A stretch of DNA of 33,128 nucleotides from an uncultured Oscillospiraceae bacterium (lineage in GTDB: Bacteria; Bacillota; Clostridia; Oscillospirales; Oscillospiraceae), in contig CAJTYO010000029.1 of NCBI GenBank assembly GCA_910584045.1, positions 1-33,128 of the forward strand, written 5' to 3'. The notes beneath the pieces were generated by a model. It had not been told where the DNA came from. It saw only the letters and a list, made by a program, of their open reading frames with translations, and did not search any database. This document shows positions 24,084 through 33,128 of the stretch, piece by piece (the first letter of the stretch is position 1; each line of letters opens with the position of its first letter). The translations under genes and the position numbers were made by a program.

Positions 24084-24227
24084 TTATCTGCCCGGACACG
24101 AATGGACAGCCGCCGGACCCATCCGATCCTCCGGACCGGTCATCCCCGGAAGTGCCCGGCATCCGGCCAGCAGCAGCACGGCCAGTATCCCCGCCAGTAC
24201 CGTCCGCAATATCTCTCTCTTTCTCAT
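24084..24227 (-). CDS. Tiny lipoprotein (47 aa)
   Basis: A very small secreted protein. The N-terminus MRKREILRTVLAGILAVLL is a basic region plus hydrophobic core, ending in the lipobox L-L-A-G-C with Cys23 as the lipid attachment site. Only 24 mostly polar residues follow. The ATG at 24227 has GGAGG eight bases upstream, and a good promoter (24268-24296, minus) precedes it, which argues for real expression. The frame is open further upstream, but that extension contains no ribosome site. It diverges from the XRE regulator gene. No family is recognised; small lipoproteins of this sort can be signalling or immunity peptides, but nothing here shows that. Confidence 0.55.
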   Translation of the reverse strand: MRKREILRTVLAGILAVLLLAGCRALPGMTGPEDRMGPAAVHSCPGR

Positions 24228-24267
24228 GCAGTCAGCCTCCATATCCTTGAAATCCCTCCTACTTCCT

Positions 24268-24296
24268 ATAATACATCCTACAAATCTGTTTGTAAA
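24268..24296 (-). promoter_or_regulatory. Promoter for the small lipoprotein gene
   Basis: On the minus strand TTTACA (24291-24296), a 17-bp spacer and TATTAT (24268-24273), 41 bp before the start codon. The region is AT-rich compared with its surroundings. Confidence 0.6.
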
Positions 24297-24369
24297 GAAA
24301 AACATATCTTTAAAATCTCTATAATGTATAAGGCGGGGATATATACTATATGCAAACGGAGGGATGGGA

Positions 24370-24684
24370 ATGGACTATATGACGTGGTTCCCCCAGCGGG
24401 TCGCGGAGCTGCGGCTGCAAAGGGACGTATCCGCACGGGATATGAGCTTATCTTTGGGGCAAAGCGAGAGCTATATCAATAAAATAGAGAACGGGCGGAT
24501 GCTGCCGTCCATGGCGGGCTTTTTCTACATCTGCGAATACTTCGCCATCACCCCCCGGGATTTCTTTGACGCGGGCCTGCCCGCGTCCCGGGCCGCCGGG
24601 CCCGGGTGGGAAGCGCTGGACAAGCTGACCCCCGCCCAAGCGGGGCATATTTTGCAGGTGGTTCGGGATTTGGCGGAAAAGTAA
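24370..24684 (+). CDS. XRE-family HTH transcriptional regulator
   Basis: A 104-residue DNA-binding protein. Residues about 9-65 form a Cro/CI-type helix-turn-helix: RVAELRLQRDVSARDMSLSL, then GQSESYINKIENGRMLPSM as the recognition region, then FFYICEYFAITPRDFF. The C-terminal 35 residues form a short helix pair that may dimerise. The ATG at 24364 directly abuts GGAGGG, so the next ATG at 24370, six bases from that site, is preferred. A TATAAT lies at 24320-24325 without a clear -35. It is divergent from the tiny lipoprotein gene and may control it. It is not near phage genes, so it is more likely a chromosomal regulator than a phage repressor. Confidence 0.88.
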   Translation: MDYMTWFPQRVAELRLQRDVSARDMSLSLGQSESYINKIENGRMLPSMAGFFYICEYFAITPRDFFDAGLPASRAAGPGWEALDKLTPAQAGHILQVVRDLAEK

Positions 24685-24720
24685 AAAATACGCCCCGCCG
24701 GCTGGACCGGAGGGGCGTAT
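24683..24720 (-). terminator. Intrinsic terminator of infC-rpmI-rplT
   Basis: On the minus strand ATACGCCCC pairs with GGGGCGTAT (plus-strand arms 24688-24696 and 24712-24720), with an inner CCGG/CCGG pair, and is followed by a run of six T (plus-strand A run 24683-24688). It lies just after rplT and overlaps the end of the XRE gene. Confidence 0.88.
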
Positions 24721-24743
24721 AGGCGTATAGCTTGCGGTAAAAA

Positions 24744-25097
24744 TTATGCGGCCTTTCTAGCCATCTCCACCAGCTGCTTGAAAGCAGCCTCGTTGTTGAC
24801 GGCCAGCTCGGAGAGCATCTTGCGGTCGATGGTCACACCGGCAGCCTTCAAGCCGTGCATGAAGGTGGAGTAGTTCATCCCGTTCAGCTTGCAGGCGGCG
24901 CTGATGCGGGTGATCCACAGACGCCGGAAATCCCGCTTCTTCAAGCGGCGTCCCGTATATGCGTAGGTCAGGGATTTCATCACCTGCTGGTTGGCCATTT
25001 TGAAGTGCTTGCTCTTGGCGCCCCAGTAGCCCTTGGCCATCTTCAGGATTTTGTTCCTTCTCTTGCGGGTCATCATCGCGCCCTTAACTCTTGCCAT
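24744..25097 (-). CDS. rplT: 50S ribosomal protein L20
   Basis: A 117-residue ribosome assembly protein. The basic N-terminus MARVKGAMMTRKRRNKILK, the KGYWGAKSKHFKMANQQVMK segment and the closing domain with AACKLNGMNYSTFMHGLK are all characteristic. In several Firmicutes L20 represses the infC-rpmI-rplT operon by binding the leader, which fits the attenuator seen upstream of infC. GGAGG precedes the ATG. It is the last gene of the operon. Confidence 0.98.
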   Translation of the reverse strand: MARVKGAMMTRKRRNKILKMAKGYWGAKSKHFKMANQQVMKSLTYAYTGRRLKKRDFRRLWITRISAACKLNGMNYSTFMHGLKAAGVTIDRKMLSELAVNNEAAFKQLVEMARKAA

Positions 25098-25135
25098 AGT
25101 ATAAGCCTCCTATTCTAAAGCGTATCGTGTCGTAC

Positions 25136-25333
25136 TTATTTGTAGGGGATCATCTTGCGGATGGCGGACTCGTTGGTTACGTCCGCATAGCCGCCGGCGC
25201 GGAGGCGGCGGGTGCGCTTGGTATCCTTCTTGGTGAGGATGTGGCTCTTGAAAGCCTTGGCCCGCTTGACTTTCCCGGTCTTGGTCAGGTTGAATCTTTT
25301 CTTGGCGCCGCTATGGCTCTTCAGTTTCGGCAT
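25136..25333 (-). CDS. rpmI: 50S ribosomal protein L35
   Basis: A 65-residue basic protein beginning MPKLKSHSGAKKRFNLTKTG with the RAKAFKSHILTKK segment, standard for L35. AAAAGGAG precedes the ATG by nine bases. It is 18 bp after infC and 38 bp before rplT. Confidence 0.98.
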   Translation of the reverse strand: MPKLKSHSGAKKRFNLTKTGKVKRAKAFKSHILTKKDTKRTRRLRAGGYADVTNESAIRKMIPYK

Positions 25334-25351
25334 AGTTGATTACTCCTTTTC

Positions 25352-25864
25352 TTACTTCTTGGGGGACAGGAACATGGACATATTCCGGCCCTCCAGCTTG
25401 GCTCCCTTATCGAGGTTGGCGATCTCGGCGCATTGCTCCGCAAACTTGTCCAGCAGCTTCCGGCCGATGTCCGTGTGGGCCATCTCCCGGCCGCGGAAGC
25501 GGACGGAGACCTTCACCCGGTTGCCCTCGGTCAAAAACTTCTGAGCGTTCTTCAGCTTCACGTTGAAGTCGCCCACGTCGATCCCCGGGGACATACGGAT
25601 TTCCTTAATTTCGACCACGTGCTGGTTCTTCCGGGCCTCTTTTTCCCGCTTGCCCTGCTCGAACCGGAATTTCCCGTAGTCCATCAGCTTGCACACCGGG
25701 GGAGTGGCCTGGGGCGAAATCTTCACCAGGTCCATGCCCTTTTCGTCGGCGATGCGCAGCGCCTCGTCCGCGGACATAATTCCCAGCTGTTCGCCGTCGC
25801 TGCCGATCAGGCGCAGCTCCTTATCCCGAATGTCCTCGTTCAGTTGATGCGATACAATGCTAAT
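25352..25864 (-). CDS. infC: Translation initiation factor IF-3, probable ATT start
   Basis: IF-3 keeps the small subunit free and checks start-codon pairing. The N-domain (HQLNEDIRDKELRLIGSDGE), the linker and the C-domain (VVEIKEIRMSPGID, then HTDIGRKLLDKF) are normal. The only ATG in frame before the conserved region (25897) lies upstream of the strong AAGGAGG and has no ribosome site. The codon ATT at 25864 is ten bases after GGAGG and gives 170 residues, the usual length. IF-3 genes often use AUU or another rare start, allowing IF-3 to repress its own translation. A second ATT two codons later (25858) is less well spaced. The operon has a leader with an attenuator and a strong promoter. 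Confidence 0.95.
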   Translation of the reverse strand: MSIVSHQLNEDIRDKELRLIGSDGEQLGIMSADEALRIADEKGMDLVKISPQATPPVCKLMDYGKFRFEQGKREKEARKNQHVVEIKEIRMSPGIDVGDFNVKLKNAQKFLTEGNRVKVSVRFRGREMAHTDIGRKLLDKFAEQCAEIANLDKGAKLEGRNMSMFLSPKK

Positions 25865-25904
25865 GACCGAAGCACCTCCTTCAACATTTTGCCACATGAC
25901 TGCA

Positions 25905-25936
25905 AAACAAAAGCGCGGATGCCAAACCGCACCCGC
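25905..25936 (-). promoter_or_regulatory. Attenuator hairpin in the infC leader (L20-leader type)
   Basis: On the minus strand GCGGGTGC pairs with GCATCCGC (plus-strand arms 25929-25936 and 25915-25922, one G-T pair) and is followed by CGC then TTTTGTTTT, a terminator about 40 bases before the infC start. Upstream, around 25955-25975, a second hairpin, GCGTCCCG-TTGG-CGGGGCGC, may compete or assist. The leader is about 170 bases and matches the position of the known Firmicute infC/L20 leader, but I could not align it to that family. Confidence 0.7.
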
Positions 25937-26040
25937 ACGAACACACGCGCCCCGCCAACGGGACGCTGTCTGCCGTATCGACCTCTTTGCCGGAGCGGGA
26001 GGTGAGGCGGGCGCACCCTGCCTGCTTTGTTTTCTCGTCT

Positions 26041-26069
26041 ACTATACCAGTCTCGGGGGCGGTTGTCAA
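26041..26069 (-). promoter_or_regulatory. Promoter of infC-rpmI-rplT
   Basis: On the minus strand TTGACA (26064-26069), a 17-bp spacer and TATAGT (26041-26046). This is the strongest-looking promoter in the region, as expected for a ribosomal operon. It faces away from the radC promoter 43 bp further on. Confidence 0.9.
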
Positions 26070-26111
26070 GGGAAATTTTTCTCCAAGGTTTGATTTTATC
26101 AAAAAAAGTAC

Positions 26112-26140
26112 TTGTGAAACAGATGTTTCTATGCTATAAT
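26112..26140 (+). promoter_or_regulatory. Promoter of radC
   Basis: TTGTGA (26112-26117), a 17-bp spacer and TATAAT (26135-26140), 73 bp before the radC start. No LexA-like palindrome was seen near it. Confidence 0.75.
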
Positions 26141-26212
26141 AAAGCGTTAAGAGACGCCGTGGAATGGGCGGCGGGCCGCCGGGCCATACTGGAAGAAAGA
26201 GGGGGACGTGCC

Positions 26213-26884
26213 ATGGGACTCCATGAGGGGCACCGAGAGAGAAAGAGGGAGCAGTTCTTTCGCTGCGGCGCGGAATCCTTTGCCGACCATGAGCTGCTGG
26301 AGCTGCTGCTGTACTACGCCGTGCCTCAGCGGGACACAAACGCCATCGCCCATGAGCTGATGGCCCGGTTCGGCAGCCTGCGGGGCGTCCTGACGGCTCC
26401 GGAGGAGGAGCTGACGGAGGTGCCCTATATTAAGGAAAAAGCGGTATTCCTCTTCCGGCTGGTGCCGGCGCTGTACCAGCGGCTGCTGGCCGGCGGGGAG
26501 GGGGAGGAGGTCGTGCTGAACACCCCGGAGCGGATCGGGGCCTTCTTCCGCTCCCTCTACGCCGCCCAGAGCGAGGAGGTCATGTACCAGCTCTGCCTGG
26601 ACGGCAAGGGGAAGAAGACCGCCCTGTATAAAGTAGGGGAGGGCGATGTGGGCAGCGTGGGGCTGAATGTAAGGCAGATCATGAAGAACGCCCTGCGGGC
26701 CCAAGCGGTAATGGTGGTCCTGGCCCACAATCACCCCAGCGGTGTGGCCCTGCCCTCTCACGAGGACCAGATTGCCACCCGCATGGTCCGTAACGCGCTG
26801 GGGAATATGGAGGTGTGTCTGGCGGACCACATCATCGTGGCGGATAACGACTATGTATCCATGGCGGAATCGGGATTGCTGTAA
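26213..26884 (+). CDS. radC: RadC family JAB-domain protein
   Basis: A 223-residue protein of the RadC family; despite the name, a role in DNA repair is unproven. The N-terminal helix-hairpin-helix part (SFADHELLELLLYYAVPQRD, then RFGSLRGVL and EELTEVPYI) precedes a JAB/MPN metalloprotease-like domain with VMVVLAHNHPSG and S-x-x-D (PSHED), the metal-binding H-x-H...D set. The ATG at 26213 follows GAGGGGG; an open frame upstream is not used. Its stop is 11 bp before the uvrB start, so it probably shares a transcript with uvrB. Confidence 0.95.
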   Translation: MGLHEGHRERKREQFFRCGAESFADHELLELLLYYAVPQRDTNAIAHELMARFGSLRGVLTAPEEELTEVPYIKEKAVFLFRLVPALYQRLLAGGEGEEVVLNTPERIGAFFRSLYAAQSEEVMYQLCLDGKGKKTALYKVGEGDVGSVGLNVRQIMKNALRAQAVMVVLAHNHPSGVALPSHEDQIATRMVRNALGNMEVCLADHIIVADNDYVSMAESGLL

Positions 26885-26895
26885 GGAGGTTGCCT

Positions 26896-28863
26896 ATGCC
26901 CGCTTTTGAAGTTGTTTCTGAATACGTCCCCTCCGGAGACCAGCCCCAGGCCATCGAAAAGCTGGCCCGGGGCATTGAGGACGGCCTCAGGGAGCAGATC
27001 CTCCTGGGTGTCACCGGTTCGGGCAAGACCTATACTATGGCCAAGGTCATCGAGGCGGTTCAGCGCCCCGCCCTGATCCTGGCCCACAACAAAACCCTGG
27101 CCGCCCAGCTGTGCGAGGAGTTCAAGGAGTTCTTCCCCAATAACGCGGTGGAGTATTTCGTCAGCTACTATGACTACTACCAGCCGGAGGCCTACATTCC
27201 CCACACAGACACCTTCATTGAAAAGGACGCCTCCATCAATGAGGAAATTGACCGCCTGCGGCTGAGCGCCACAGCGTCTCTGCTGGAGCGGCGGGACGTG
27301 ATCGTGGTCAGCTCGGTCAGCTGCATCTATGGCCTGGGGGAGCCGGAGGATTTCGAGAAGATGATGGTCTCCCTGCGGGCAGGGGCCCAGATGGAGCGCA
27401 ATGAGCTGCTCTCCCGGCTGGTGGACATCCGCTACGAGCGCAACGACATCGCCTTCGAGCGCAATATGTTCCGGGTCCGGGGGGACACGGTGGAGCTGTG
27501 GCCGGCCTACTGGAAGGACAGCGCCATCCGGGTGGAGTTCTTCGGAGACGAGATCGACCGCATCAGCGAGATCAACCCCGTCACCGGTACGGTGACCCGC
27601 CGCCTGACCAACATCCCCGTCTGGCCCGCCAGCCATTACGTCACCTCACAGGAGAAGATGGACCGGGCCATTGTGGAGATCGAGCAGGAGGTGGACGAGC
27701 GGGAGAAATGGTTTGCGGAGAACGGCAAACTGGTGGAGGCCCAGCGCATCCGCCAGCGGACCATGTATGACATCGAGATGATGCGGGAGCTGGGCTACTG
27801 CAACGGCATTGAGAACTATAGCCGGGTGATCTCGGGTCGGCCGGTTGGTTCCCCGCCGCTGACGCTGATGGACTACTTCCCGGAGGACTTCGTGCTGTTC
27901 GTGGACGAGAGCCACGTGACATTGCCTCAGGTGCGGGCTATGTTCAACGGCGACAGGGCGAGGAAGGAGAGCCTTATTGAGTACGGCTTCCGGCTGCCCT
28001 GCGCCTTTGACAACCGGCCCCTCAAGTTCGACGAGTTCCAGACCCGGTTTCACCAGGCGGTGTACGTCTCCGCCACGCCGGCGGAGTATGAGCGGAGCCA
28101 GGCGGACCAGGTGGTGGAGCAGGTGATCCGTCCTACGGGCCTGTTGGACCCCATGGTGGAGGTCCGGCCGGTGCAGGGGCAGATCGACGACCTGATCGGG
28201 GAGATCAACGCCCGCTCGGCCCGGTCTGAGCGGGTGCTGGTGACCACGCTGACCAAGAAGATGGCGGAGGATCTCACTCAGTACCTCACCAGGGCGGGGA
28301 TCAAGGTGCGGTACATGCACCACGACGTGGAGACCATCGAGCGGATGGAGCTGATCCGGGATCTGCGGCTGGGGGAATTCGACGTGCTGGTGGGCATCAA
28401 CCTGCTGCGTGAGGGCCTGGATATGCCGGAGGTCAGTTTGGTGGCTATTCTGGACGCGGACAAGGAGGGCTTTCTCCGCAGCGAGACCAGTCTGATCCAG
28501 ACCATCGGCCGCGCCGCCCGAAACGCGGAGGGCAGGGTGATTCTCTATGCCGATACGGTGACACGCAGTATGCGCGCGGCCATGGACGAGACGGAACGCC
28601 GGCGGAAGATACAGGATGATTTTAATAAGGAGCACGGCATCGTGCCCAAGACGGTGATCAAGTCGGTGCGCGAGATTCTGGAGCTGAGCAAGAGCGAGGC
28701 GGAGACCCAGAGGCGGTCCGGCAAGAAGCTGACAAAGTCCGAGGCGGCGGAGGAAATTGCCAAACTGGAGAAGCAGATGAAGGAGGCGGCCAAGATGATG
28801 GAGTTCGAGTACGCGGCTGTGCTTAGAGACCGGATCATCGAGCTGAGGAAGGAAGCACAGTGA
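26896..28863 (+). CDS. uvrB: Excinuclease ABC subunit UvrB
   Basis: A 655-residue helicase-like subunit that verifies DNA damage and recruits UvrC. Walker A GVTGSGKTYT covers residues about 38-47, the damage-probing beta-hairpin region contains YYDYYQPEAYIPHTDTF (near 92-108), the DEAD-like motif is VDESH, and motif VI is QTIGRAARN. The C-terminal UVR helix-hairpin that binds UvrC is intact (EEIAKLEKQMKEAAKMMEFE). AAGGAGG lies six bases before the ATG at 26896; a TTG two codons upstream overlaps the ribosome site and is rejected. uvrA follows 1.5 kb downstream, separated by two unrelated-looking genes. Confidence 0.98.
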   Translation: MPAFEVVSEYVPSGDQPQAIEKLARGIEDGLREQILLGVTGSGKTYTMAKVIEAVQRPALILAHNKTLAAQLCEEFKEFFPNNAVEYFVSYYDYYQPEAYIPHTDTFIEKDASINEEIDRLRLSATASLLERRDVIVVSSVSCIYGLGEPEDFEKMMVSLRAGAQMERNELLSRLVDIRYERNDIAFERNMFRVRGDTVELWPAYWKDSAIRVEFFGDEIDRISEINPVTGTVTRRLTNIPVWPASHYVTSQEKMDRAIVEIEQEVDEREKWFAENGKLVEAQRIRQRTMYDIEMMRELGYCNGIENYSRVISGRPVGSPPLTLMDYFPEDFVLFVDESHVTLPQVRAMFNGDRARKESLIEYGFRLPCAFDNRPLKFDEFQTRFHQAVYVSATPAEYERSQADQVVEQVIRPTGLLDPMVEVRPVQGQIDDLIGEINARSARSERVLVTTLTKKMAEDLTQYLTRAGIKVRYMHHDVETIERMELIRDLRLGEFDVLVGINLLREGLDMPEVSLVAILDADKEGFLRSETSLIQTIGRAARNAEGRVILYADTVTRSMRAAMDETERRRKIQDDFNKEHGIVPKTVIKSVREILELSKSEAETQRRSGKKLTKSEAAEEIAKLEKQMKEAAKMMEFEYAAVLRDRIIELRKEAQ

Positions 28864-28988
28864 CAATGCGATTCTAATCGTGCGTGTATTCTATTTTTTA
28901 ATGTGTGGCAGGCGAGCTGTTACAACCGCGTTGCCGCAGTCCCCGGGGAGGATATGTGCTTCGCCGCGCCGAAAGGAGAGATATTGCT

Positions 28989-29945
28989 GTGACGACCCAG
29001 TCCCGTAAAATCATGGAGGACTTCCAAATCCGGAAATCCAGGAAACAAAAGGAGGCGTTCAGAGGCTGGCTCTGCGGGGAATTAAAAAAGGCCGGCTACG
29101 CGCCCGGTCTAGAAAAAGGCTTCGCCGCAAGGAATGTGGTCGCCGGCGACCCGGATACGGCAAAGGTCATCTTCTCCGCCCACTATGATACCTGCGCCGC
29201 GCTGCCCATTCCCAATTTCATCACGCCCCGGAATATGTTCTTCTATATCTGCTATCAGCTTCTGCTGGTGGTCCCACTGTTCCTGACGATAGCGGCGGCG
29301 GAGGGGATCCTCCTCGCCGTGATCGTGAAACTGCGATCCCCGGAGCTTCTGCTGCTGATGCCCTTCACATCCATTGTCCTGTGCGCGTTTTTTGTCTGGT
29401 GGGTCATCGACGGCCCCGCCAACAGGCACACCGCCAACGACAACACCAGCGGCGTCATCACGCTGCTGGAAACGGCCCTCTCCATGCCGGATGAAGATCG
29501 GAAAAAGGTCTGTTTCGTGTTCTTTGATAACGAGGAAAAGGGCATGTTCGGCTCCGCCGCGTTTACGAAAGCCCACAAGAAGGCAAAGGAGGAGACACTG
29601 AATATCAATTTCGACTGTGTCTCTGATGGGAATTTCATTCAGTTTTTCCCAGGCAGGAAACTGAAAACGGACGAGGCCACCCTGGAGCGCATCGAAGCGG
29701 CTTTCCCAGGAAATACGGAAAAGCGGACCGAAGTGGTCCGGGGCTTCGGCTTCTATCCCTCGGACAACACATTATTTAAAAAGGGCGTGGGCGTTTGTGC
29801 TTTGAAGCGCAGAAAAATCATCGGCTACTACATGGACCGTATCCACACCCATCGGGACACGGTGCTGGAGGAGGAGAATATCGAGCTGCTTCGCCGGGGG
29901 GCGCTGTCTCTGGCGGCGGGGTGCGGGAAGGAGGCTTTTTTATGA
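28989..29945 (+). CDS. Membrane M28-type zinc aminopeptidase
   Basis: A 318-residue peptidase of clan MH. The zinc ligands and catalytic residues are present: SAHYDT (His/Asp), TANDNTSGV (bridging Asp), FDNEEKGMFGS (Glu-Glu), FDCVSD (Asp) and HTHRDT (His). Unusually, two to three membrane segments (FFYICYQLLLVVPLFLTIAA, EGILLAVIVKL, LLLLMPFTSIVLCAFFVWWV) are inserted between the first ligand pair and the bridging Asp. The best start is GTG at 28989, ten bases after AAAGGAG; an upstream ATG at 28905 lacks a ribosome site. It overlaps the YjbR gene by four bases. It shows no functional tie to the uvr genes around it. Confidence 0.82.
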   Translation: MTTQSRKIMEDFQIRKSRKQKEAFRGWLCGELKKAGYAPGLEKGFAARNVVAGDPDTAKVIFSAHYDTCAALPIPNFITPRNMFFYICYQLLLVVPLFLTIAAAEGILLAVIVKLRSPELLLLMPFTSIVLCAFFVWWVIDGPANRHTANDNTSGVITLLETALSMPDEDRKKVCFVFFDNEEKGMFGSAAFTKAHKKAKEETLNINFDCVSDGNFIQFFPGRKLKTDEATLERIEAAFPGNTEKRTEVVRGFGFYPSDNTLFKKGVGVCALKRRKIIGYYMDRIHTHRDTVLEEENIELLRRGALSLAAGCGKEAFL

Positions 29946-30331
29946 AGTATGAATGGCTGGAGGAGTTTCTGCTGTCCCTGCCCGGCGTGGAGAAGGATTT
30001 CAAGCTGGAGTGGCAGTGGGAGCGCTATATGATCCGGGGGAAGCTGTTCGCCGCCGTGTGCTCCCCAAGCGGGATGAAGGATGAGGCGTACAATGGACAC
30101 GCCCTGGTAAACCTCAAATGCGAGCCCCGTATGGCGGAGCTGTACCGGGCCGAGTACCCGGAGGTGCTGCCGGGCTTCTACTGCGATAAGAGGAACTGGA
30201 ACGCCGTGCTGCTGGACGGCGCACTGGAGGACGGGGTCTTGCGGGAGATGTGCCGCCAGTCCTACGACCTGGTGCTGGCAAAGCTGCCCAAATATGTGCA
30301 GCGGGAGATCGCCGGAGAAAAAAAGGATTGA
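29942..30331 (+). CDS. MmcQ/YjbR family protein
   Basis: A 129-residue cytosolic protein of the MmcQ/YjbR family, which has a CyaY-like fold and no settled biochemical role. Typical features are the N-terminal EWLEEFLLSLPGVEKDFKLEW, the strand AAVCS, the VNLKCEPRMAELYRAEYP segment and the R-N-W-N-A-V pattern (RNWNAVLLDG). The ATG at 29942 overlaps the peptidase stop (ATGA) with AAGGAGG upstream, so the two are translationally coupled. The uvrA promoter begins inside its last codons. Confidence 0.88.
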   Translation: MKYEWLEEFLLSLPGVEKDFKLEWQWERYMIRGKLFAAVCSPSGMKDEAYNGHALVNLKCEPRMAELYRAEYPEVLPGFYCDKRNWNAVLLDGALEDGVLREMCRQSYDLVLAKLPKYVQREIAGEKKD

Positions 30332-30356
30332 CATAGAAAATCTGTTTGGTTATTAT
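30328..30356 (+). promoter_or_regulatory. Promoter of uvrA
   Basis: TTGACA (30328-30333), a 17-bp spacer and TATTAT (30351-30356), 48 bp before the uvrA start and overlapping the stop codon of the YjbR gene. So uvrA can be expressed separately from uvrB. No LexA-type operator (GAAC-N4-GTTC) was seen here. Confidence 0.85.
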
Positions 30357-30403
30357 AGGACTATACTGGTTCCGCAATCTGAACGCTACAGGAGACAACA
30401 CCC

Positions 30404-33128
<2,725 letters not shown>

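Overview
The window looks like chromosome from a spore-forming, GC-rich (roughly 60 percent by eye) member of the Clostridia. The closest fit is the Oscillospiraceae (Flavonifractor / Pseudoflavonifractor / Lawsonibacter-like). Reasons: an alpha/beta small acid-soluble spore protein, csaB and a DUF5693 protein, rpmG-secE-nusG-rplK-rplA and infC-rpmI-rplT in Firmicute style, strong AAGGAGG ribosome sites, consensus sigma-A promoters, and small families (DUF5662, DUF2284) typical of gut Clostridia. This assignment is inference from gene content; no 16S rRNA gene is present.

Layout. 150-3164 (minus): DUF2284 protein and coaX overlap; after a gap with two dyad sequences come an ECF transporter S component (probably for pantothenate) and an unrecognised protein. 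3308-5484 (plus): a MoxR ATPase / VWA protein pair. 5485-8067: a small accessory island with a strongly folded RNA-like stretch (5523-5667), a 56-residue protein, a second compact RNA-like fold (6055-6155) followed by a strong terminator, and a large serine recombinase. The recombinase 3' end runs tail-to-tail into a spore-protein gene that lacks its usual C-terminal tail. 8309-10925 (minus): M42 aminopeptidase, SH3/NlpC-P60 cell-wall hydrolase, and a small unknown protein behind a promoter that carries an inverted repeat. 11184-15939 (plus): Smr protein, ArsC/Spx-like protein, a cytosolic ParB-like/BMP fusion, a metallophosphoesterase, DUF5662 and a CDP-alcohol phosphatidyltransferase. 16032-20870 (minus): DUF5693 - csaB - murJ, a cell-envelope operon. 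21076-24019: ruvX (minus) divergent from rpmG-secE-nusG-rplK-rplA. 24084-24684: a tiny lipoprotein divergent from an XRE regulator. 24744-25864 (minus): infC-rpmI-rplT with an attenuator leader and a probable ATT start. 26213-33128 (plus): radC, uvrB, a membrane M28 peptidase, a YjbR protein and uvrA (cut by the window end).

Most of the window is ordinary housekeeping DNA. The part that best repays a second look is 5485-8067: two unassigned structured RNAs, a small protein and a recombinase packed into 2.5 kb beside an interrupted sporulation gene. The cytosolic ParB-like/BMP fusion at 12087 and the operator-like dyads at 1687-1719 and 10964-10990 come next.
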